From: Dyadobacter fermentans | Lineage (GTDB): Bacteria > Bacteroidota > Bacteroidia > Cytophagales > Spirosomataceae | Direction of reading: 5' to 3' | Length of the DNA: 64,000 nucleotides | Assembly: GCF_019924045.1 (NCBI RefSeq) | Contig: NZ_JAHXBN010000010.1 | Location: forward strand, 372,001-436,000 | Shown: piece after piece, positions 36,629-45,904 of the stretch | How the letters are laid out: every line of letters starts with the position of its first letter | Position numbering within the stretch: the first letter of the stretch is position 1 | The notes under the pieces: model-generated | The model's database searches: none | What the model saw: only the letters and a program-made list of their open reading frames with translations | What the model was told of the DNA's origin: nothing | Program-made: the position numbers and the translations under genes

Positions 36629-37663
36629 TTAGTCAACGCTTAAAAGTTCTTCCTGGTATGATGGAAGTATGCTTAAAAATCTTGCAACTGTTTCATTTAC
36701 TGATTGTTCGGACCGGCCTCCCGATGCATTCTTGTGCCCGCCGCCGCTGAAATGCGTGCTGGCAAGATCCCTTACCGAAAATGTCCCCACCGACCGGAAC
36801 GAAATCTTTACCTCGCCTTTGCGTTCGATGAACATGGCCGACATCACGACATTTTCGACCTGCAAACCGTAGTTGACGATCCCCTCCGTCTCACCCGATG
36901 CCGAGTTGAATTTTTGTAATTCGGCTTCGGTAAGGACCATATAAGCCGTGCGGTATTCCGGAAGCACGGTGAGTTTGTTGCAAAGCACATAACCCAGGAA
37001 TTGCAGGCGTGAGAGCGGCGCATTGTCGTAGATCAGCCGGTGCACACGGCTCGAATCGAAGCCTGTACGCATCAGATCGGCTACCGCGAGGTGCACTGCG
37101 GGCGTCACATTGCCGTGGCGGAACGAGCCGGTGTCGGTCATAATGCCTGCGTAAAGGCATTCGGCCATGGGAATGTCGAAAATCTGTTCGGCAGGGAGGC
37201 CCCCTTCCATTTCCTTCACCAGTTCATACACGAGCTGCGCCGTAGCGGCAGCTGTGGTATCCCAAACCATCCATTTCGCAAAATGCTCCGGTTCGAGGTG
37301 GTGGTCGATCATCATTTTCGGTGCCGCAGCGTCTTGTACCACCTTACCGAGGTCCTTCAACCTCGACAGTGCCGAAAAATCGAGACAGCAGATCAGCGTC
37401 GCCTGCTCGATTTTCTTCTTGCATTTACCTTGCTCGGAAGCCCTCTCGTACACGAGCACGTGCTCCATGCCTGAGAGCCAGCGCAGGTTTGCGGCATAGT
37501 CGGTAGGGCTGATAACCGTCACTTCATGTCCTTTTTTGAGCAAATAACTGGCCCAGCCCAGGGATGAACCCAATGCATCCGCATCCGGGTCACGGTGCGT
37601 TGTGATAACAATTTTTTGGGGTTGGGATAAAAAAGAGCGAAGCTCTTCAATGGTTTGATTCAC
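36629..37663 (-). CDS. DHH-family phosphoesterase (NrnA-like nanoRNase/pAp phosphatase)
   Basis: A 344-residue cytosolic enzyme of the DHH/DHHA1 type. The metal-binding motifs are THRDPDADALGSSLGW (about 22-37), CLDFS and the signature DHH in MIDHHLEPE. The DHHA1 substrate motif GGGHKNASGGRS lies near the C-terminus. NrnA relatives degrade short oligoribonucleotides and dephosphorylate pAp. It lies 47 bases upstream of the FKBP gene on the same strand, which could be co-transcribed. Confidence 0.92.
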   Translation of the reverse strand: MNQTIEELRSFLSQPQKIVITTHRDPDADALGSSLGWASYLLKKGHEVTVISPTDYAANLRWLSGMEHVLVYERASEQGKCKKKIEQATLICCLDFSALSRLKDLGKVVQDAAAPKMMIDHHLEPEHFAKWMVWDTTAAATAQLVYELVKEMEGGLPAEQIFDIPMAECLYAGIMTDTGSFRHGNVTPAVHLAVADLMRTGFDSSRVHRLIYDNAPLSRLQFLGYVLCNKLTVLPEYRTAYMVLTEAELQKFNSASGETEGIVNYGLQVENVVMSAMFIERKGEVKISFRSVGTFSVRDLASTHFSGGGHKNASGGRSEQSVNETVARFLSILPSYQEELLSVD

Positions 37664-37868
37664 AGCGACTTAGTTCAAAAGAGGTATTTCCTGTTTGCTT
37701 AGAGCCCACAAAATTAACAAAACTGTTGGGATTTGCTTCATGAAACACGGTAAAGGCTGGCAATCAGGCGGTGATTTAACATTAGGAGGCCGTTTGAGGA
37801 CGAAAGGTTCGGTATTTTAAAATGAAATATAGTAGCTTGCAGTCAGTATCAATAATAGCCAAGTACGT

Positions 37869-38288
37869 ATGCCAACGAATAAGACATTTACCATGATCAA
37901 GCCTGACGCTGTGAAGGATGGTCATTCGGGTTCAATCATCAAGATGATCGAAGCAGCAGGATTCCGGATTGTGGCCCTGAAAAAAACGCAACTTACCTCC
38001 GAGCGTGCCGGTGAATTTTACGCAGTGCACAAGGAGCGTCCCTTCTACAATGATCTTTGCCAGTATATGTCGTCCGGAGCGATCATTCCGATGATCCTCG
38101 AAAAGGAGAATGCAGTGGCAGATTTTCGTACGCTCATTGGTGCTACCAACCCGGCAAATGCCGAGGAAGGTACTATCCGCAAATTGTTTGCGATTTCGAT
38201 GGAGAAGAACGCGATCCACGGATCGGATTCAGACGAAAACGCGGCTATCGAAGGGAATTTCTTCTTCTCGCATGTAGATCAGTTCTGA
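37869..38288 (+). CDS. ndk: Nucleoside diphosphate kinase
   Basis: A 139-residue enzyme that balances nucleoside triphosphate pools. It begins [18 protein letters not shown] and carries the active-site segment [20 protein letters not shown] with the phosphorylated His. Length is normal. It is monocistronic, with a terminator just after it. Confidence 0.97.
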   Translation: MPTNKTFTMIKPDAVKDGHSGSIIKMIEAAGFRIVALKKTQLTSERAGEFYAVHKERPFYNDLCQYMSSGAIIPMILEKENAVADFRTLIGATNPANAEEGTIRKLFAISMEKNAIHGSDSDENAAIEGNFFFSHVDQF

Positions 38289-38312
38289 GACGGTTAGCAT
38301 ATTAAAATAGAA

Positions 38313-38347
38313 AACCCCGAGGCACGATGCTTCGGGGTTCTGTTTTT
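38313..38347. terminator. Bidirectional terminator between ndk and the fasciclin gene
   Basis: An 11-bp stem with one G-U pair (AACCCCGAGGC/GCTTCGGGGTT, 5-base loop) is followed by CTGTTTTTT on the plus strand and by TTCTATTTT on the minus strand. It separates two convergent genes. Confidence 0.88.
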
Positions 38348-38360
38348 TATGCTTCGTATA

Positions 38361-38876
38361 TTATTTAACCTTTACGAACAGACTGTCCACTACCTGGATG
38401 ATCGCGTTAGACGCATTTACGTTCCTTGTCGTGATTTCTGATCCGTTTATGGTGAATGAAGTATCTTTTTTTGCGACTTCAAGTTTGAACTTTTTGTATA
38501 CGGCGTCGTATTTTCCTGGTTTGAGTTCGGCATATGAATACAGTCCTTTCAAAACGTGGCTGTTCAGGAAATCTCTTACAGAATCCTTCGGCATGTATGT
38601 GATTTGCGACGCACTGGTAATTTTAGCTTTGTTGAAAGCCGCGTCCGATGGGAGAAAAAAAGTCGCATTCTGCGCTTTCAAAGCATCAGAACCATCTGTA
38701 TAAATGACGAGCTCTTTCAGAATGCTGAACTCAGGATTTTCGCGAATAACATCGGAGACAGTTTTCTGACCTACTACGTCGTCGCCGCTCTCCTTACAAG
38801 CAATCAAAATCGTTGAAAATAGCCCTGCTGCCAAAAAAAATGTCGCCCAACGCCCCCCAAAACGGTTTTTTTTCAT
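38361..38876 (-). CDS. Fasciclin (FAS1)-domain lipoprotein
   Basis: A 171-residue lipoprotein: the chosen ATG gives MKKNRFGGRWATFFLAAG followed by a lipobox ending LIAC. A longer frame would put 22 residues before the signal peptide. One FAS1 domain follows: TVSDVIRENPEFSILKELV, the motif TFFLPSDAAFNKA and the final block NASNAIIQVVDSLFVKVK. FAS1 proteins mediate adhesion or matrix contacts at the cell surface. It is convergent with ndk. Confidence 0.88.
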   Translation of the reverse strand: MKKNRFGGRWATFFLAAGLFSTILIACKESGDDVVGQKTVSDVIRENPEFSILKELVIYTDGSDALKAQNATFFLPSDAAFNKAKITSASQITYMPKDSVRDFLNSHVLKGLYSYAELKPGKYDAVYKKFKLEVAKKDTSFTINGSEITTRNVNASNAIIQVVDSLFVKVK

Positions 38877-38971
38877 AGCTTTCCAAGTGGTTAATTTTCG
38901 TAAAACTAATGCAAAATGTAGTTTGATAGAATTTGTAACCATAAATTTTTAATCCTAATCCTATAACCACC

Positions 38972-39607
38972 ATGTTAAAATTGAGACGATTGATCGTCGC
39001 CGGAGCAGCTGTATTGATGCTTAATTCAGCGTTTTTTGCGTTGAAAGGCCCCTCCGCCGATCCATTGAAAAAGCCCGTTAAATTATTCAACGGAAAGGAC
39101 CTTAAAGGCTGGACCGTCCACGGTACCGAAAAATGGTACGTGGATGGCGGCGAGCTCATCTGCGAAAGCGGCCCCGACAAGAAGTACGGATACCTCACTA
39201 CCGACAAGTTTTACAAGAACTTCGACCTCACCCTCAAATTCAAACAAGAGGCGAATGGTAACAGTGGCGTATTCTTCCGTTCTACCGTGGAGGGGACCAA
39301 AGTTTCGGGCTGGCAGGTAGAAGTGGCACCGCCAAACCACGACACTGGCGGGATTTACGAATCCTACGGCCGCAACTGGCTCGTGCAGATCCCGGAAGAG
39401 AAAGAAGGTTTTCTGAAAATGGGCGAATGGAACACATTGCGCATCCGCGCGGTAGGCGATCGCACGCAAACCTGGCTCAACGGCCACGAAATGGTAGACC
39501 TTACCGACGCTAAAATCGGTGCGGGTGAAGGTTCGATCGCATTGCAGATCCACGACGGCGGCGGTATCAAGGTTCGCTGGAAAGACATCTTGCTGGAAGA
39601 GCTCTAA
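38972..39607 (+). CDS. DUF1080 (3-keto-disaccharide hydrolase domain) secreted protein
   Basis: A 211-residue exported protein with an N-terminal signal segment (LIVAGAAVLMLNSAFFA). The concanavalin-like DUF1080 fold is marked by LFNGKDLKGWTVHG, NSGVFFRSTVEG, GWQVEV, ESYGRNW and the terminal WKDILLEEL. Members include 3-keto-glycoside hydrolases acting on oxidised disaccharides and glycosides. No glucoside 3-dehydrogenase partner lies nearby, so the substrate is unknown. Confidence 0.9.
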   Translation: MLKLRRLIVAGAAVLMLNSAFFALKGPSADPLKKPVKLFNGKDLKGWTVHGTEKWYVDGGELICESGPDKKYGYLTTDKFYKNFDLTLKFKQEANGNSGVFFRSTVEGTKVSGWQVEVAPPNHDTGGIYESYGRNWLVQIPEEKEGFLKMGEWNTLRIRAVGDRTQTWLNGHEMVDLTDAKIGAGEGSIALQIHDGGGIKVRWKDILLEEL

Positions 39608-39687
39608 AAGCAGCGGCTTTTTATTCCCCTGGCGGGCAAATTCATCCGCCCGAAACCGGCACTTCGTCGGAAATCACTTACTAAACG

Positions 39688-39750
39688 GCTTCATGGCCAA
39701 TAGATTTGTGTCAACAGTTGCACATAATCTATTAGCCATGAAGCTTTTTT
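39688..39750 (+). promoter_or_regulatory. Terminator-like hairpin enclosing the start codon of the TonB receptor gene
   Basis: The arms at 39688-39705 and 39727-39744 pair at 17 of 18 positions (GCTTCATGGCCAATAGAT against ATCTATTAGCCATGAAGC). A TGTG/CACA inner stem extends it, and six T follow directly. The right arm contains the ATG of the receptor gene. It may end the DUF1080 transcript, act as an attenuator, or hide the start codon. Confidence 0.7.
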
Positions 39751-41897
39751 ATTGTCTGTTGCTATTCGTCACCCCGGCCGTTTTTGCCCAAAAGAGCATC
39801 CAGGGCAAGGTAACCGACCAAAAAGGAAATGCATTGCCCGGCGCGAATGTATTCCTGAAAGGCACCTACGATGGTGGAACGACCGATGCGAACGGTGTCT
39901 TCGCATTCCAGACTTCGGAATCGGATACGGCAACGCTTGCAGCGAGCTATGTAGGGTTCGAGGTTTTTGAGAAGAAGGTTAATCTGAAAGAAAGCATATC
40001 CGCAATGACCATCAAACTCGAAGAGCTGGCCAATGAGTTGAACACGGTGGTAATTACCGCGGGGGCGTTCGAAGCGTCGGACGAAAAGCGGATGGCCATG
40101 CTGAAACCGCTGGATATTGTGACTACGGCAGGTGCGGCGGCGGATATTACCGGGGCAATGCAGTTTTTGCCCGGCGCACAGCGGGTAGGGGAGCAGGAGG
40201 GGCTATTTGTAAGAGGCGGCTCCGGCCAGGAAACGAAGGTCGTGATCGACGGGATGATTGTCCAGAACCCGTTTTTCAGTTCGCTACCCGATGTACAATC
40301 ACGGGGGCGGTTCAATCCATTTATGTTTAAAGGCACTTCATTCAGCACCGGCGGTTATTCGGCGCAGTACGGGCAGGCATTGTCGTCGGTATTGCTGCTG
40401 AATACGACGGATAAAATCAGTAATAATGGATTAGGTATTAGTCTGAACCTGGCAAATGCGGGTTTGAATTATGATTACTCCAATAAAAACCAATCGGTGT
40501 CGGCGGTGGTTTACTATGGCAATTTGCGGCCGCTGTTCAGGCTGGTGAAGCAGAATGTGGAATGGATCCACGCGCCGGAATTCAAAGGGTCCTCATTAAC
40601 CTACCGCTGGAAACCGACTAAAAATGGTGTTCTGAAAGTATACGGCATGTACTCCGACAGTCATTTGAGCATGAATAGCAAAGACCCGTCGTCGGATACC
40701 GGCAAGATGCGGTTGGTATTGAAAAACAACAATGCGTTCACCACCAGCACCTACACCGATTCCTGGGCCGAGGGCCGCTGGACGCTGAACTCCGGTCTTT
40801 CGTACAGCCGCAATAAAGACAATATGACCTGGGACGGCGTCAATTTCGACCGCTTCGACGAGCGTACGCAGGCGCGCATTGTGCTCACACGCCTGCTCAC
40901 GGGGAACAATACCATTCTGTTGGGTGCCGAGGCGCATGCGATCAATATCGGGAATGGCGTGGATGGTACATTATATAAGTTGAAAGACCGGTATGCGGCC
41001 GCATTCGTGGAGTCGGAGATTTACATTACCCGTGCATTGGCGGGGCGCATTGGTGTGCGGAGCGAGTATTCGTCGGTGATTAGTCGTGCTAATGTGGCTC
41101 CCAGATTATCATTTGCATTAAAAACCGGCCGGTATAGCCAGGTATCCCTGGCCGCGGGGCAGTTTTACCAAAACCCTGATTACCGGTATTTGTATTTAAA
41201 TAAATCCCTGAAATATGAGCGCGCCGATCACTTAATCCTCAATTACCAGATCATCAAAAACCAACGCACATTCCGCGTCGAGACATTCTATAAAAACTAC
41301 GCGCAGCTCGTCCGCGAATTTACCGGCCAGCAATACGATGCCGATCCCTACCGCTTCCCCTGGGGTACGACCAATAATGGCGGCGACGGTTACGCCCGCG
41401 GTTTCGACTTCTTCTGGCGGGATCAGAAATCCATTAAAAACCTCGAATATTGGGTTACTTACAGTTATGTGGATTCGAAACGCCTTTTCCAACAGTACGA
41501 GCAATCGGCCACGCCGACATTCATTTCAAACCACAATATCAGTCTCATTACCAAAAAATGGTTTGAGAAAGCCAAAACCAACCTCAGCGCTACTTACGCG
41601 TTCACCAGCGGACGGCCTTACTACAATCCTAACAATGACGAATTCCTGAAAGACCGCACGCCCGCCGTGCATAATGTGAGCATTCAGGCCAGCAAGTTGC
41701 AGAGCATTAAAGGCAATCTGGTGATATTCTACGCCACGGTCGATAATATCCTCAATACCCGCAATGTATTTACCTACCGCTACACACCCGACGGCCAAAC
41801 GCGCTACGCTGTGGGCCCGCAGAGTTACCGGAGCTTTTTTGTAGGCATGCAGATCATGCTCTCGAAGAAAGCCAAAGTGGAGAAAGACGATTTTTAA
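39738..41897 (+). CDS. TonB-dependent outer-membrane receptor
   Basis: A 719-residue receptor. I chose the ATG giving the signal peptide MKLFYCLLLFVTPAVFAQ; the open frame continues upstream through unrelated sequence. Domains are a CarboxypepD_reg-like domain (about 20-95, IQGKVTDQKGNALPGANVFL), a plug (about 110-225, with GLFVRGGSGQETKVVIDGM) and a 22-strand-type barrel ending SYRSFFVGMQIMLSKKAKV. It imports an unknown ligand with TonB energy. The genes behind it, for a periplasmic protein, a sensor kinase and a LytTR regulator, run in the same direction with small gaps and are probably one operon. Confidence 0.92.
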   Translation: MKLFYCLLLFVTPAVFAQKSIQGKVTDQKGNALPGANVFLKGTYDGGTTDANGVFAFQTSESDTATLAASYVGFEVFEKKVNLKESISAMTIKLEELANELNTVVITAGAFEASDEKRMAMLKPLDIVTTAGAAADITGAMQFLPGAQRVGEQEGLFVRGGSGQETKVVIDGMIVQNPFFSSLPDVQSRGRFNPFMFKGTSFSTGGYSAQYGQALSSVLLLNTTDKISNNGLGISLNLANAGLNYDYSNKNQSVSAVVYYGNLRPLFRLVKQNVEWIHAPEFKGSSLTYRWKPTKNGVLKVYGMYSDSHLSMNSKDPSSDTGKMRLVLKNNNAFTTSTYTDSWAEGRWTLNSGLSYSRNKDNMTWDGVNFDRFDERTQARIVLTRLLTGNNTILLGAEAHAINIGNGVDGTLYKLKDRYAAAFVESEIYITRALAGRIGVRSEYSSVISRANVAPRLSFALKTGRYSQVSLAAGQFYQNPDYRYLYLNKSLKYERADHLILNYQIIKNQRTFRVETFYKNYAQLVREFTGQQYDADPYRFPWGTTNNGGDGYARGFDFFWRDQKSIKNLEYWVTYSYVDSKRLFQQYEQSATPTFISNHNISLITKKWFEKAKTNLSATYAFTSGRPYYNPNNDEFLKDRTPAVHNVSIQASKLQSIKGNLVIFYATVDNILNTRNVFTYRYTPDGQTRYAVGPQSYRSFFVGMQIMLSKKAKVEKDDF

Positions 41898-41931
41898 ACA
41901 TTCATAACCAATATTTAAAATAGACAAAACG

Positions 41932-42588
41932 ATGAAAAAGCTATTCACAATCGCGCTACTGTTCGTGTTCGCCACCGGCATCGCGTGGGCGCAGAACGAA
42001 AAGTATACCCAGGCTATGGGCGACGGTATCAAGGCCTTACTGGCCATCGACCGCTCCAAGCCCGATCCGAAAACGCTCGTGGACATTGCCAATCGCTTCG
42101 AACGCATTGCCGCAGCGGAGCCGAAAGAATGGCTGCCGAAGTATTATGCTGCCTATTCCAATGTCCTGCTGGGCTTTGTAGCGCCAACCCTGGCTGAAAA
42201 AGATCAGTATCTCGATAAAGCAAATGCCTTATTGAAAGACGCGGAAGGCATTGCCGGAAAGCCGAACGACGAAATCGAAGTTTTGAAAGCCTATCAATCC
42301 CAGATTCACCTCGCGGCCGACCCGATGAACCGCTGGCAGGCGGACGGGGAAAAGTTTCAGGGCTTTTTGCAATCGGCGAAGTCGATCAATGCCGAGAACC
42401 CGCGGATATATTACCTGGAAGGTTCGAGCCTGTTTTTTACCCCGGAGGAATATGGCGGCGGGAAAAAGGTGGCCAAGCCGATGCTCGAAAAAGCGCAACA
42501 GAAATTCAGTGCCTTCAAACCGGAGACTGCAATTCACCCGGATTGGGGCAAAATGGAAACCGAATGGATGCTTTCTCAGACAAACTGA
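41932..42588 (+). CDS. Periplasmic helical (TPR-like) protein
   Basis: A 218-residue protein with a signal peptide (MKKLFTIALLFVFATGIAWAQ). The mature part is alpha-helical with TPR-like periodicity, e.g. DKANALLKDAEGIAG and NPRIYYLEGSSLFFTPEEYGGG. Its position between a TonB receptor and a sensor kinase suggests a periplasmic partner of the receptor, which is inference. I do not recognise a named family. Confidence 0.82.
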   Translation: MKKLFTIALLFVFATGIAWAQNEKYTQAMGDGIKALLAIDRSKPDPKTLVDIANRFERIAAAEPKEWLPKYYAAYSNVLLGFVAPTLAEKDQYLDKANALLKDAEGIAGKPNDEIEVLKAYQSQIHLAADPMNRWQADGEKFQGFLQSAKSINAENPRIYYLEGSSLFFTPEEYGGGKKVAKPMLEKAQQKFSAFKPETAIHPDWGKMETEWMLSQTN

Positions 42589-42613
42589 TATTAACGTTTA
42601 GGGTTTAAGTAGC

Positions 42614-44062
42614 ATGGACGACAACAAGACGAAGCCGTTGCGCATGACAGCCTCATCGCTGGACGGAAGGGATTTCAGTAACATGGATCTGGAAAATGCG
42701 GATTTCAGCTTTTCGAGTTTGAAGGATATCAACTTCGACGGGGCTAATCTGCGCAATGCAAAACTTCGTTTCTCGGCCCTCGACCGGACGACTTTCCGGA
42801 ACGCCGACCTGCGCAATGCGGATCTGAGTTTCAGTAGTTTGTCCGACGTGGATTTGAGCGGGGCAAAGGTAGAGGGGGCCAATTTCAGTTTTACTTCACA
42901 GGAAAGATCATTCAACTGGCAGGATTTCAGCCTGATCGCCATTATCCAGAACCAGGGCTGGGTAGGTACGCTGGTAGCCGCCATTCTCGGGGCGGTGATA
43001 TTGTACGGTTTTAATGCGATAGCCTATTTCACAGCTGAGTTGTCGTTTACCGAGGAGCCTATCCGACTGGCTTTCTACAAATATCTGGTGATTCTCAATA
43101 TCGCCACGGGCGTATGCACGATCCTCGTCACGCAGGGGCTCACGACCTGGCTGGATATGATCGTCAAAAGCTTGATTGCCAAGCATATTATCCTATCCAT
43201 TGTTATCGTTTTCTTCGATAGCTTGCTGGCAATTTCAGTTCATTACTTTTTTGCGGCCGACATCGTGAGCCAGTACGTGGCACGTTACCCGTCCGAGCCG
43301 TCGCAAAATGCGCCCTGGTATTGGTACTCATGGGCGCCCATTGTCATCGCGAACGTGTTTTACTTCCTGAGCCGCGAAGGCCGGCAGATTTCCCGGAAGA
43401 TTTCTGATCAGGAATATCAGTTGTTAAATCTTGAAAAACTGAAAACCCGCGCCGAGCTGGATGCATTGCAGGCCCGCATTAACCCGCATTTTTTATATAA
43501 TTCTTTAAACAGCATTGCTAGCCTCGTGCATGAGAATCCGGATAAAGCGGAGGAAATGACGCTGCTGCTTTCCAAACTTTTCCGCTACACCACCGGCCGC
43601 AAGACGAGCGATTATTTTGACACCATCGAAAACGAACTGGAAATGGTGGAAACCTATCTGCAAGTGGAGAAGGTGCGTTTTGGCGACCGTCTGCGCTTTA
43701 CGGTGGAAGTTGAAGAAGATGCTTTAAAAAACCTGCAAGTGCCCAAATTCATTTTGCAGCCCATTGTCGAGAATGCGATCAAGCACGGCATTTCACGCAT
43801 GGCCGACCAGGGTAATATTGTGGTGAAAATTTATGAGAAGGACCAATGGCTGCATTTGTGCGTGCATGACAACGGTCCGGCATTCTCTGAGACTTTGGGC
43901 GCGGGTTATGGCATGCGCAGCATTCAGGATAAACTGAAACTGCTTTACGGTGACAATGCGCGCTTGGAACTGCTGAATCAACCGCACAAATCGGTTAATA
44001 TTGCCATCCAGAAATCTGCTATTGAAAACCATCAACAATCCAATCATGCTTTTTCCGCTTAA
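42614..44062 (+). CDS. LytS-type sensor histidine kinase with N-terminal pentapeptide repeats
   Basis: A 482-residue membrane kinase. Residues about 16-92 form pentapeptide repeats (A(D/N)LxF-like, e.g. ANLRNAKLRFSALDRTTF), a right-handed beta helix expected in the cytoplasm. Four hydrophobic helices follow at about 115-255. The His_kinase domain (about 280-360) has phospho-acceptor His292 in ARINPHFLYNSLNS, and the HATPase domain has ILQPIVENAIKHG and GAGYGMRSIQDKL. Cytoplasmic pentapeptide repeats ahead of the membrane part are unusual for a LytS-like kinase. The 17-base overlap with the LytTR regulator gene marks the cognate pair. Confidence 0.93.
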   Translation: MDDNKTKPLRMTASSLDGRDFSNMDLENADFSFSSLKDINFDGANLRNAKLRFSALDRTTFRNADLRNADLSFSSLSDVDLSGAKVEGANFSFTSQERSFNWQDFSLIAIIQNQGWVGTLVAAILGAVILYGFNAIAYFTAELSFTEEPIRLAFYKYLVILNIATGVCTILVTQGLTTWLDMIVKSLIAKHIILSIVIVFFDSLLAISVHYFFAADIVSQYVARYPSEPSQNAPWYWYSWAPIVIANVFYFLSREGRQISRKISDQEYQLLNLEKLKTRAELDALQARINPHFLYNSLNSIASLVHENPDKAEEMTLLLSKLFRYTTGRKTSDYFDTIENELEMVETYLQVEKVRFGDRLRFTVEVEEDALKNLQVPKFILQPIVENAIKHGISRMADQGNIVVKIYEKDQWLHLCVHDNGPAFSETLGAGYGMRSIQDKLKLLYGDNARLELLNQPHKSVNIAIQKSAIENHQQSNHAFSA

Positions 44063-44828
44063 AACGATCCTGATCGACGACGAACAGCTTGCATTGAGCC
44101 GCCTCAGAAGGCTGCTCGAAAAGCACCCTGACACTTTCGACATCGTGTCGGAAGCCAAAAACGGCGCCGAGGGATTGGTTGAAATAGACAAACATCATCC
44201 CGACGTTATTTTTCTCGACATCGAAATGCCGCTGCTGAATGGCTTCGAAATGCTTTCCAAACTGACCAAAATGCCTTTGGTCGTATTTTCAACCGCCTAC
44301 GACCAGTACGCGATCCGCGCATTTGAAGAGAACTCCGTAGATTACCTGCTGAAACCGGTGGAAAACGACCGGCTTTTGAAGACGATCGACAAGATCAAGA
44401 ACATTACGCAGGCTGCCAACGGTAACGCGAGCAGTCATAACCCTTATTCCGAAAACCTGCTGCGGCTTTTGGAAGAGATGAAGCCGAAAAAAGAGATATT
44501 TTCGTTGTCGGTGAAATCCGGCGACCGCATTCTGCTGATTCCGATGACGGAGATCACGCATTTCGAGGCGGAAGAGAAATACGTTTTTCTGAATACGCTC
44601 GACGGGCAGAAGTACTTGCTCAACTACACGCTTACTTCGCTCGAGGAGAAGCTTCCCAAGCATTACCTGCGCGTGAGCCGGGCGGGTATTGTCAACTCCC
44701 ACCATATCAAGGAAATCCAGAAACACTTCAACGGCAAGTACGTGATCGTGATGCGCGATCGCAAGGCTTCGCAAGTCACCAGCGGGAGTACCTACGGTGA
44801 CGCGATCCGCCATCTTCTTGATAATTAA
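44046..44828 (+). CDS. LytTR-family response regulator
   Basis: A 260-residue regulator. The ATG chosen (MLFPLKTILIDDEQLALSRL) overlaps the kinase gene and gives the typical receiver start; an earlier in-frame ATG would add 15 residues. The receiver (about 5-125) has acidic residues DDEQ, phospho-acceptor Asp58 in FLDIEMP and the Lys in LLKPV. The LytTR DNA-binding domain (about 155-258) has MTEITHFEAEEKYVFLNT and the RVSRAGIVN segment. It would control genes downstream of paired direct repeats; none was identified here. Confidence 0.95.
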   Translation: MLFPLKTILIDDEQLALSRLRRLLEKHPDTFDIVSEAKNGAEGLVEIDKHHPDVIFLDIEMPLLNGFEMLSKLTKMPLVVFSTAYDQYAIRAFEENSVDYLLKPVENDRLLKTIDKIKNITQAANGNASSHNPYSENLLRLLEEMKPKKEIFSLSVKSGDRILLIPMTEITHFEAEEKYVFLNTLDGQKYLLNYTLTSLEEKLPKHYLRVSRAGIVNSHHIKEIQKHFNGKYVIVMRDRKASQVTSGSTYGDAIRHLLDN

Positions 44829-45145
44829 TCGAATTACACCCCGATTGTACCGGAATATTCATTTTGTAGACCTGATTCTTATTCCTAAATTGCGCCCTCG
44901 TTTAAATTTCCATTGTTATTTTGGAAGTTAATGCGTTGTCCATCAGGGCTTTCCGATAGGCTGGTGACGGGAGCAGGAATGAATTGTGCAGTTTTTCGGC
45001 ACACATTGACAGGTTGCTGCGTATTTGTTTACTAGCAAAGTGATTCCTGAAATAACCCGGAGCGGCTGAAAATCATTCCCGACGGCAAGCGCTTCGAACA
45101 TGTTGTTTTTGTTTTGTTAAAAAAGGTTAAAAGGAATCAGGAGTA
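44829..45145. other. Non-coding gap before uppS
   Basis: No gene, strong hairpin or clear Bacteroidota promoter was found in these 317 bases. A TATTTTGG sequence near 44917 differs by one base from TAnnTTTG. A promoter for uppS-bamA-ompH is expected here. Confidence 0.4.
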
Positions 45146-45898
45146 ATGAAGGAGCTCATTGATACGGGCAATCTGCCAAAACACATAGCCGTTATCATGG
45201 ACGGTAACGGAAGATGGGCCCAAAACCAGGGAGCAGCGCGTGTGTTTGGTCATCGCAATGCGATCAAGGCGGTGAGGGAAGTGACGGAAGGATGTGCGGA
45301 GCTCGGGGTTTCTTGTCTGACGTTGTATGCTTTTTCTACCGAAAACTGGGCACGCCCGGAGTTTGAAGTACGGGCGCTGATGGAACTGCTCGTTCAGTCG
45401 ATCGGTAACGAGTTGCCTACGATGATGAAAAACAACGTGAAGCTCGATACGATCGGGAATACGCCGAGCCTTCCGAAGAGCTGCCAGAACCAACTCGAAA
45501 AAGCTATTTATGAGACACGCAACAATACGGGGTTAAATCTCATCTTGGCATTGGGTTACAGCGGCAAGTGGGACATTACCCAGGCAGCACGCAAAATAGC
45601 CGAGGACGTTCGTAACGGTGTTTTGCTACCCGAAGAAATCAATGAAGAAGTAGTAGCAGGGAATTTGTCGACGGGCAGCCGCCCCGAGGTGGACCTGATG
45701 CTGCGGACAGGCGGTGACCACAGGATCAGCAACTTCCTGCTTTGGCAACTGGCATATTCTGAACTGTATTTTTATGAGGATCTTTTCTGGCCCGACTTCC
45801 GCCGGGAGCATTTGTACGAGGCGATACTTTCGTATCAGAACCGCGAAAGACGCTTCGGCAAAACGGGTGAACAAATTAAAGCGAATGGTGCTAAGTAG
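45146..45898 (+). CDS. uppS: Isoprenyl transferase (undecaprenyl diphosphate synthase)
   Basis: A 250-residue cis-prenyltransferase making the C55 lipid carrier for peptidoglycan and O-antigen. The catalytic Asp19 lies in AVIMDGNGRWAQ, followed by GHRNAIKAVREV; the C-terminal signature MLRTGGDHRISNFLLWQLAY-like segment binds isopentenyl diphosphate, with FYEDLFWPDF after it. It is followed 6 bases later by bamA, a conserved arrangement in Bacteroidota. Confidence 0.97.
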   Translation: MKELIDTGNLPKHIAVIMDGNGRWAQNQGAARVFGHRNAIKAVREVTEGCAELGVSCLTLYAFSTENWARPEFEVRALMELLVQSIGNELPTMMKNNVKLDTIGNTPSLPKSCQNQLEKAIYETRNNTGLNLILALGYSGKWDITQAARKIAEDVRNGVLLPEEINEEVVAGNLSTGSRPEVDLMLRTGGDHRISNFLLWQLAYSELYFYEDLFWPDFRREHLYEAILSYQNRERRFGKTGEQIKANGAK

Positions 45899-45904
45899 AA
45901 TTAT

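Noticed and set aside
45006-45011. TTGACA as a sigma-70 -35 box for uppS
   Set aside because: No TATAAT lies at 16-18 bases, and Bacteroidota use a different consensus.
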